A stretch of DNA of 32,301 nt from a virus: positions 1 to 32,301 of the IMG/VR virus record IMGVR_UViG_3300002460_000115; one strand, 5' to 3'. Each line of letters begins with the position of its first letter. The stretch's first letter is position 1. The position numbers and the translations under genes were made by a program. The notes under the pieces were generated by a model, which was not told where the DNA came from, ran no database searches, and saw nothing but the letters and a program-made list of their open reading frames with translations. This document shows, in pieces, positions 27,125-32,301 of the stretch.

Positions 27125-27164
27125 GTTATCCACATAGATATAAACACTTGACAAGTGGTATATT
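27124..27164 (+). promoter_or_regulatory. Promoter with DnaA box and palindromic operator-like site
   Basis: AGTTATCCACA (27124-27134, containing the exact DnaA box TTATCCACA), then CACTTG-A-CAAGTG (27145-27157), a perfect inverted repeat overlapping the extended -10 TGGTATATT (27156-27164). The ATG at 27171 is 6 nt downstream. Confidence 0.55.
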
Positions 27165-27170
27165 TTACTT

Positions 27171-27542
27171 ATGGATAAAACTAATTTTGAAGTAGTGGAA
27201 GAAAATGCGATAGAAACTAACAGTGATATTAAGTGGTATGGCAAAGAAGACCGAACTGAAGAGAAGTCCATCCACGACAAAGGCAAAGGTGAACCTGTTG
27301 TTATTCGACTATTTGAGTTTAAATTTCGTCCAGATTTAGAGAGATTGCCGACTAAAGAAGAACTCTTAACTCCTGAATATATAAAGCAATTAAATACTCT
27401 TTTGTGGGCAGATGCTCTGCGTATGGTGTTGGAACCCAGAGTAGAGATTAAAAAGGAGGGATGTAAAATCTTTGTACCTTGCCAAGCGACAACCGGAAAT
27501 AGCTTTTTAGAAGAACCTAAACTGTTACAAGAATGGATATAA
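27171..27542 (+). CDS. Hypothetical 123-aa protein before the portal gene
   Basis: Acidic start MDKTNFEVVEENAIETNSD, a middle PVVIRLFEFKFRPDLERLPTK, and TLLWADALRMVLEPRVEIKK, ending CQATTGNSFLEEPKLLQEW. No family is recognised; its position before the portal suggests a packaging or head-assembly accessory. Transcription probably starts at its ATG from the promoter at 27156. The end overlaps the portal gene by 10 nt. Confidence 0.6.
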   Translation: MDKTNFEVVEENAIETNSDIKWYGKEDRTEEKSIHDKGKGEPVVIRLFEFKFRPDLERLPTKEELLTPEYIKQLNTLLWADALRMVLEPRVEIKKEGCKIFVPCQATTGNSFLEEPKLLQEWI

Positions 27543-29407
27543 AAGACATTCAAACAAGATACTCAGAATCGTTTGAGTTTTTACAAGCTCGCAAGAAAAG
27601 GCAGGCGAGTCAATTAAAACTCTTGGTGAACTTGCAAAAGGGCGACCAGACTATTGCTTCGACTCTTTTACTTACACTTTTCAATCGTGTGATGTCCTCG
27701 CTCTATGATGATAAGTTACAAATTAAATTTCTTCCGAGTCAAGGTATAAATCAGGACCAAATAAATGCTTATAATATTCTAGCTCAATCAGATTACTTGG
27801 AGATGGGCAAAGCTAAACTAGATTATGATTGGTGTTGGGATACACTATTCTATGGGCGGGGTTACATGGAAACACTAAGGTTCAACAAGAAGCGTAAAAT
27901 AATGGAACCACATGTCATTAATCCGTTAGTGTTCGGATATGACCCTATTGTAAGCGAAGTCCAGGAATGGAGATACTATTGGAAGTGGATTACGAAGAAC
28001 AAATGGGACCTGAATAAACTGATTCAAAGTGGAAAGATAACCGGCATTAAAGACGTAAAAGAAATACCGTCCGGTGTCGATGAATATTTATGGGAATACA
28101 AACAGATTGTAGACCAAGCTAGAGAAGGAATAGTGCCTGTGCCTGATCCTGGCACACATGATGTTTTTCAAATATTGGAGTTTTATTGCTACAACGATGA
28201 AGGTAAGAAATCCGTATATTGGGTGGACAAAAATTTCTCTAAAGTTTTAATGGAAGAAGAGTTGGAGTTGGATGACGATGGAGACGAGGATCACCCAGGT
28301 TCAAAATGGCCTATTGTAGTTAAAGAGTCTTATAGGCAACCCCACTCCTCGCTGCCTTTCTCCATTGCCGACTTATTAGATGACAAACATCGGGCAAAAT
28401 CCGTTTTGCTTAATCTTGCCTTCATAGCGGCTAAAGATGAAGCTAATCCCGTCTATCTCTACAACACGGACAAAGTAGATGATGTAACCCAATTCTTGTC
28501 ACGCCAAGTAAATCAACATATTCCAGTATCAGATGTTGTGGATGCTGTCGCTCCACTTAATAAGGCAAAGACAATGTCCCCTGAACTCATCAATTTCATT
28601 AGAGTCTTAGAAGCTGAAGCGGAAGACCCCATGGGAGCGGGCAGACCAATGCAACCCGAAGGGGGAGGAGGCAAACAAACAGCTACTCAGGCCGCTATAG
28701 ACCAACAACTTAACGATATGGCTCAATCTTTACTTTCTAAAGTTATGCAATTCGGCGAATCAGAGTTTTGGTCTCATTGGTTTCATCGGTATGCAAAAAA
28801 CTCTGAATCCTTAGGCTCAAAGATGGCGAATATCGTAGGAGTTAAGGGTGTAGACTCAAAAGAAATCGATTTGTCAGTTTTCCACACCGACTATCCGCCA
28901 GGCATCATGGTATATTCAGCAAAAGAGGCGGAGTATAAAGAATTAGTTTTACGAAGAGACTTAATGCAGTTATATCCAGCGTTAGTGCAGACTCTAGACC
29001 CAGACGGCATCCGCAATTTTAATAAGCATGTGTTCTTTCCAAAATTCTTACAAGACCCTTCACTCATAGATGTGATGCTTCCTAAGACAATAGATGAAAT
29101 GAAAGCAGAGGAGGAGAATGAGCAACTTAAAAATGATTCTCTTCCCCAAGCACAACCTACCGACAATCATACCACCCACATTTACACTCATCACATGGTA
29201 CAACCCAAGACTTGGGCAACCTGGCTTCACATTATGGAACACGAAGAAATGTTAGCCGAACAAAAAGCTCAAGAGCAACGAATGATGATGCAAGAAATGC
29301 AAGGAAGTGAGTTAGGAGGTAAAGGAAAGGTCGGAAAGGAGAAGTCCTCACCATTAGCACAGGCATCTCCATTAAAAACAGAAATAAAAAATGAAAAAGT
29401 CAGTTAA
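27533..29407 (+). CDS. Portal protein (putative)
   Basis: 624 aa, a suitable size for a portal, the dodecameric ring through which DNA enters the head. The N-terminal third has LTLFNRVMSSLYDDKLQI, DWCWDTLFYGRGYMETLRF and VINPLVFGYDP, the wing-type pattern of helical core plus YGxG and P-x-x-F-x-xDP motifs of many portals. A long middle helix follows (about 345-430). The C-terminus (about 520-624) is charged with EEENEQ, HHMVQPKTW and Met/Gln-rich runs. Position after terminase supports the call. No obvious tail or head-protease domain. Confidence 0.7.
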   Translation: MDIKDIQTRYSESFEFLQARKKRQASQLKLLVNLQKGDQTIASTLLLTLFNRVMSSLYDDKLQIKFLPSQGINQDQINAYNILAQSDYLEMGKAKLDYDWCWDTLFYGRGYMETLRFNKKRKIMEPHVINPLVFGYDPIVSEVQEWRYYWKWITKNKWDLNKLIQSGKITGIKDVKEIPSGVDEYLWEYKQIVDQAREGIVPVPDPGTHDVFQILEFYCYNDEGKKSVYWVDKNFSKVLMEEELELDDDGDEDHPGSKWPIVVKESYRQPHSSLPFSIADLLDDKHRAKSVLLNLAFIAAKDEANPVYLYNTDKVDDVTQFLSRQVNQHIPVSDVVDAVAPLNKAKTMSPELINFIRVLEAEAEDPMGAGRPMQPEGGGGKQTATQAAIDQQLNDMAQSLLSKVMQFGESEFWSHWFHRYAKNSESLGSKMANIVGVKGVDSKEIDLSVFHTDYPPGIMVYSAKEAEYKELVLRRDLMQLYPALVQTLDPDGIRNFNKHVFFPKFLQDPSLIDVMLPKTIDEMKAEEENEQLKNDSLPQAQPTDNHTTHIYTHHMVQPKTWATWLHIMEHEEMLAEQKAQEQRMMMQEMQGSELGGKGKVGKEKSSPLAQASPLKTEIKNEKVS

Positions 29408-29579
29408 GAAAAAAGTAGAAGAAGTCAAGCCAATAGTGAGTGTGATAGAAAATACTACAGTAATGGAAGAAGTTAAAGTAGAAGTTAAAGTAAATAAATT
29501 AGACATAGGGTTTCCAAATGAAGACATGAACAAAGTGGTCGCAAAATTAAACGAAGTAATAGATAAATTAAATGATTAA
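29391..29579 (+). CDS. Hypothetical 62-aa charged protein
   Basis: Starts in the last codons of the portal gene. KKSVKKKVEEVKP, then EEVKVEVKVNKLDIGFPN and NKVVAKLNEVIDKLND: a basic start, beta-prone Val/Lys repeats and an ending coiled-coil helix. Unknown role, probably a small virion component. Confidence 0.5.
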   Translation: MKKSVKKKVEEVKPIVSVIENTTVMEEVKVEVKVNKLDIGFPNEDMNKVVAKLNEVIDKLND

Positions 29580-29619
29580 CCCATACCCAAATCTTCCTTA
29601 TGAAAAAGGAGGGACAGCG

Positions 29620-30003
29620 ATGCAGAATTATGGTACGCACGCTTCAGTTAAAGCAGTGTATGCTAGTGAAAATGCATCCACTTCTTCAGTTATCACACTT
29701 ACTCAAGATACCACAGCAATAGAGATAGCTGCTGTTGGAGCATCGCCCACAGGCGCGGTGATGCGTTGGGTAACTTCAGTGGCGGGTTCTAACGCAAGCA
29801 CCTCCGTTATTAGCGCCGCGGGCACAGCCAACTTTGACCATGTAATAGCAAACAATACAGTAGTAAAGTTTGCTATTCCGATAGAGAGACAAGACACAAA
29901 CGCCTTCGCTAGTGTGCAAGGAGCAAATAGAGCCAATGGTCTTTATAGAAGGGTCGCAATTAAATCCATAGGAGTAGCAAGTGTACTTCTAACAGAATAC
30001 TAA
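29620..30003 (+). CDS. Putative structural protein (127 aa)
   Basis: Start 29620 is chosen because AGGAGG at 29607-29612 is the best Shine-Dalgarno sequence of the late genes; the frame is open from ATG 29572 (143 aa). Rich in Ala, Ser, Thr and Val: ASENASTSSVITLTQDT, IEIAAVGASPTGAVMRW, YRRVAIKSIGVASVLLTEY. The beta-rich low-charge composition and place among head genes suggest a head-decoration or similar virion protein. Confidence 0.6.
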   Translation: MQNYGTHASVKAVYASENASTSSVITLTQDTTAIEIAAVGASPTGAVMRWVTSVAGSNASTSVISAAGTANFDHVIANNTVVKFAIPIERQDTNAFASVQGANRANGLYRRVAIKSIGVASVLLTEY

Positions 30004-30004
30004 A

Positions 30005-30121
30005 ATGAAAAAAGAAATTAATAAAATGATGAAAGAATTTAAGCGGGACACAGGTAAAGTCAAAGGAATGACACGAAGAGAGGCTAAAGTTAATAAGGCC
30101 GCAATTAAAAATGGTTTCTAA
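30005..30121 (+). CDS. Hypothetical 38-aa basic peptide
   Basis: ATG one base after the previous stop; MKKEINKMMKEFKRDTGKV, then GMTRREAKVNKAAIKNGF. Very basic, with the T-R-R-E-A helix typical of DNA- or scaffold-contacting peptides. Unknown. Confidence 0.45.
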   Translation: MKKEINKMMKEFKRDTGKVKGMTRREAKVNKAAIKNGF

Positions 30122-30157
30122 CAGGTCGAGTAATTATTAAAACAATTAAAAAATAAA

Positions 30158-30685
30158 ATGGGTATAAGATTTCCCTTACAAAGAATTCGAGTAGTAAATA
30201 ATGGAATAATCGCAACAGGACCAGCTTCAACCGCAGGTGGTGTAGCAAATACTTTCACTATTCCTCAAGATACAGATAATATTGTAGTTAAGATGACGGC
30301 GTCTATTATGGCGGGGGGTGTTAGTGCAGTTCTACAAACCACAGATGACGCAGGAACCACTTGGTATGATGTTGCTCGAACCAGTATTGTTTCCAATGCT
30401 AATGGAGTCACCGCTCAATGGCTATCAAGTCCCGTTATTGGTACAGGAAATAGAACAACTAATCAAATTGGGAGTATTGTGGCAACAGGCAGCACTATTT
30501 CAGTTGGAAGCATCAATGGCGCAATAGGTACTGCCGGAGCTTCGACTCTTGGACAGTTAGAAGTGTCAGGTCTACCAATTCTAAGTTCACAGGGTCGTAT
30601 TTTCTTGAGATACACGTCCGCAGTTACGAGTATTATCGCTGAGGTGGTGGATGTATATGTTAATAGCGAGTCAGGAACAGCTTAA
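30158..30685 (+). CDS. Putative virion structural protein (175 aa)
   Basis: Beta-rich and small-residue-rich: PASTAGGVANTFTIPQDTD, VVKMTASIMAGGVSAVLQTTD, DDAGTTWYDVARTS, IVATGSTISVGSING and YTSAVTSIIAEVVDVYVNSE. The D-D-x-G-x-T-W-x-D-V pattern resembles jelly-roll or fibre-like virion proteins. It lies between the other head genes and is joined to the next gene by a shared base (30685). Minor capsid or decoration protein is inferred. Confidence 0.6.
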   Translation: MGIRFPLQRIRVVNNGIIATGPASTAGGVANTFTIPQDTDNIVVKMTASIMAGGVSAVLQTTDDAGTTWYDVARTSIVSNANGVTAQWLSSPVIGTGNRTTNQIGSIVATGSTISVGSINGAIGTAGASTLGQLEVSGLPILSSQGRIFLRYTSAVTSIIAEVVDVYVNSESGTA

Positions 30686-30996
30686 TGAATAATGCTTTTA
30701 TAAATAAAGAAGTAGCGTCCGAAGATTCTTCGGTTCTCTTGAGAGAACAAGTAGAAAAAACTATTAAAATTATAGAAGCGTTACAAAATATAGCTGGTTC
30801 TAATTATTGGAAAGTTCTTCAACAAAATGTATTTGAAGTGGACTTATCTAAGGCGAAGAGTCGACTCGCTAAGGAAAAGGACACAACAGAAATATTCCGC
30901 TTACAGGGTGAGATTCGATGGGGAGAAAAATTCGACCTAGAAAAGCTCCTAGAAAAGTATCGGAATGAATTATTAGGTATAAGAAAACAATTATGA
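30685..30996 (+). CDS. Hypothetical 103-aa helical protein
   Basis: VLLREQVEKTIKIIEALQN, NYWKVLQQNVFEVDLSKAKSR, then LQGEIRWGEKFDLEKLLEKY: two or three amphipathic helices. Charged and without membrane segments or known motif. Its stop overlaps the following ATG (ATGA 30993-30996). Confidence 0.6.
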   Translation: MNNAFINKEVASEDSSVLLREQVEKTIKIIEALQNIAGSNYWKVLQQNVFEVDLSKAKSRLAKEKDTTEIFRLQGEIRWGEKFDLEKLLEKYRNELLGIRKQL

Positions 30997-31367
30997 ACCC
31001 AGCTACTGTGAGTGCAAATGCTCAGCAACCAAGACAGATGGAACGCCAGGGGGGAAAGACAGTTCCTTATACGAAAATGTATCCTCTAGTGAGGGGAGGG
31101 TTATGTGATTGGTGTGGAGTGTTGGACAAAAACCAGCCTTCGACCTATCAGTATAAACTCTGTCCCCATTTCAGAGGAATGGGTGATATTGAATGTTCTT
31201 ACTGTGACCCTACCAAAGACCCAGTTGAGGTCATTAGGCACTCAGTAATGAAAATTCACGACCACCCATACGACAAAGATCAGTTTGGAAGACCAAACAT
31301 CGTAGTTGTATGCGATTCGTATGACTGTTCTACTAAACATCGGGCACGCTTTGACGTGACTGCGTAA
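30993..31367 (+). CDS. Cys/His-rich zinc-binding protein near the capsid genes
   Basis: 124 aa with CDWC (about 38-41), CPHF (about 57), CSYC (about 68-71) and CDSYDC (about 107-112), plus HDHPY and KHR. At least two zinc sites are likely. The N-terminus is disordered (SANAQQPRQMERQGGK). Unrecognised family; small zinc proteins of this kind occur in phage head modules. Confidence 0.6.
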   Translation: MNPATVSANAQQPRQMERQGGKTVPYTKMYPLVRGGLCDWCGVLDKNQPSTYQYKLCPHFRGMGDIECSYCDPTKDPVEVIRHSVMKIHDHPYDKDQFGRPNIVVVCDSYDCSTKHRARFDVTA

Positions 31368-31380
31368 CTTACTCTAAGTT
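31366..31380 (+). other. Small inverted repeat in the gap before the scaffold gene
   Basis: AACTTA-CTC-TAAGTT (31366-31380) overlaps the previous stop. No T run follows, so it is not a good terminator; it might mark RNA processing. The rest of the 80-nt gap shows nothing else clear. Confidence 0.3.
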
Positions 31381-31447
31381 AGTCACTTGGAGAATGATTA
31401 AAAGACTAATAACATAATTAAGATTCGCCTCTTATTTATTGAAAAAT

Positions 31448-31921
31448 ATGGCTGACGAAGAACTAGATTTAGAATTAGACGAACAAGAGAACATTAATAA
31501 AGTCGAAAAAAGAATTAAATCGCTCTCTGAAAAGGTTAAATTGACTTCTGAGGAACGAGATGAATTGAAAGGGTTAAATGATAATTTAACCGCCGAAAAA
31601 CATACTCTTTCTAAAGAACGAGACTTCTATAAAGGTTTCAACCAAGTTTCTGCAAAGTATCCAGGAGCGAATGAGTATCAGGATAAAATCTTAGAGAAAG
31701 TGAACGCGGGATACGAAGTGGAAGACGCGACTATCTCAATTTTAGCGAAGGAAGGCAAGTTTTCACCTGTCGTTCCCGTAGTGGAAAAAGAGACTGTTGC
31801 CGGGGGATCTGCCTCTACTGCCCTAAAAGGCGGAGAAGGTAAATCCCCCGAAGAGATGACGCAAGCCGAACGAGAGGCGACTCTCAAGGATTATGAAGCC
31901 AAAGGAGAACTTAAACTTTAA
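31448..31921 (+). CDS. Scaffold-like coiled-coil protein
   Basis: Start ATG 31448 preferred over TTG 31439. 157 aa: acidic N-terminus MADEELDLELDEQENINKVE, long coiled coil KRIKSLSEKVKLTSEERDEL and LNDNLTAEKHTLSKERDFYK, then a Gly/Ser/Glu linker and EEMTQAEREATLKDYEAKGE. Acidic N-terminus, coiled coil and a flexible tail immediately before the major capsid gene is typical of phage internal scaffolds, which organise procapsid assembly and leave. No sequence match to a named scaffold is claimed. Confidence 0.65.
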   Translation: MADEELDLELDEQENINKVEKRIKSLSEKVKLTSEERDELKGLNDNLTAEKHTLSKERDFYKGFNQVSAKYPGANEYQDKILEKVNAGYEVEDATISILAKEGKFSPVVPVVEKETVAGGSASTALKGGEGKSPEEMTQAEREATLKDYEAKGELKL

Positions 31922-31947
31922 AGAGATTCCGTAAAGTCGGAATTATA

Positions 31948-32301
31948 ATGCCAGTAACAGTAAGAGGTTCAGGATGGGGTGGCGCAAACACCGATGTTTC
32001 CGCACTCCTTCAGGCGTACATCACCGGAAAGATTGATGTGCTAGAACCTGAACTTAAATATGCCCAATTAGGGCTTAGAAAGGATGTCCCCCAAGGGTAT
32101 GACCGTCTTCTCTGGCCACAAACTAATCAAATACCAGTCATGATAAACATTCGTGGTTCTACCCTTGGTGGAACTATGTATGATTCTGTATTGGGAGGTT
32201 CGGTTTGGGGAGCAGGTGCGTCAATTCAAGGAGGAGCAGCCGCAACCGCACCTGGTTTTCCAGTGTCTTCAACAGAAGGTGTGAGAGGAATTGTAGAAGG
32301 C
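31948..32301 (+). CDS. Major capsid protein (N4-gp56-like), N-terminal part
   Basis: ATG 31948, open to the window end (118 codons). MPVTVRGSGWGGANTDVSAL, LLQAYITGKIDVLEPELKYA, GLRKDVPQGYDRLLWPQTN, then a Gly/Ala-rich loop. The opening with a helix of Leu-x-x-x-x-x-Lys-x-x-x-Leu-x-P-x-L followed by a Pro-Gln loop resembles the N4-gp56 and P22-type coat families. Its place after a scaffold-like protein is the stronger argument. The remainder lies past the right edge. Confidence 0.6.
   Translation, partial: MPVTVRGSGWGGANTDVSALLQAYITGKIDVLEPELKYAQLGLRKDVPQGYDRLLWPQTNQIPVMINIRGSTLGGTMYDSVLGGSVWGAGASIQGGAAATAPGFPVSSTEGVRGIVEG

Noticed and set aside
27023-27553. 176-aa minus-strand frame opposite 26807-27542
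   Set aside because: Covers two supported plus-strand genes and a promoter; its translation has no recognisable motif.

Overview
The window is part of the genome of a tailed double-stranded DNA bacteriophage (virus or prophage-like element). The evidence is the run small terminase, large terminase, portal, scaffold-like protein and major capsid-like protein at the right end, together with lambda-type replication and recombination genes (Rep O, NinG, NinB-like, SSB-like) on the left. The DNA is AT-rich with tightly packed, often overlapping genes (many ATGA junctions). TGA, TAA and TAG all act as ordinary stops. The host is not shown. A short lytic transglycosylase resembles proteins I associate with Patescibacteria/CPR bacteria, but that is only a hint.

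Layout. (1) 1-530: three coupled small genes, visibly GC-richer than the rest, closed by a hairpin terminator. (2) 535-1073: NinG/Rap-like nuclease under its own extended -10 promoter. (3) 1151-4276, minus strand: early replication operon reading leftwards from a promoter at 4248-4276. It holds a Rep O initiator with iterons embedded in its gene, a zinc-finger protein (DUF3268 type), an unknown protein, a NUMOD3/HNH homing endonuclease flanked by a 13-bp direct repeat, and five very small genes separated by a repeated stop/start cassette. (4) 4284-9714, plus strand: early/accessory genes, including an HNH nuclease, an XRE-sigma region 4 fusion, DUF4177, an SPFH/prohibitin protein, a transglycosylase, an SSB-like protein, a NinB-like protein, an HTH protein and several micro-proteins.

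(5) 9720-22789: a 13-kb glycan island with at least five glycosyltransferases or GT-like proteins (GT6, two GT2, GT11, GT17), a GT11-like protein, DUF5672 and DUF3431 proteins, three short-chain sugar dehydrogenases, a cytidylyltransferase-type protein, a PLP-dependent ColD/RfbH-like 3-dehydratase, a cupin isomerase/epimerase, a Gfo/Idh/MocA oxidoreductase and a sugar C-methyltransferase. Two HNH genes interrupt or flank it (14310 and 22786). Together these could make an activated deoxy, possibly branched, sugar and assemble an oligosaccharide on the virion or host surface. Poly-G tracts of 8 and 9 in two of the genes suggest phase variation.

(6) 23233-24998: a miniature GroES-like protein and a GroEL whose ATPase motif is badly altered. 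(7) 24998-32301: packaging and head genes, with a small predicted zinc metallopeptidase and several unknown structural proteins, ending inside the major capsid-like gene.

Regulation. At least five genes have an extended -10 element (TGnTATAAT-like) only 6-11 nt before the ATG, predicting leaderless or nearly leaderless mRNAs. A DnaA-box-like element (AGTTATCCMCA) recurs at five promoter regions. No tRNA, CRISPR array, integrase or transposase was found, and no gap longer than about 200 nt lacks a gene once the small genes are counted.
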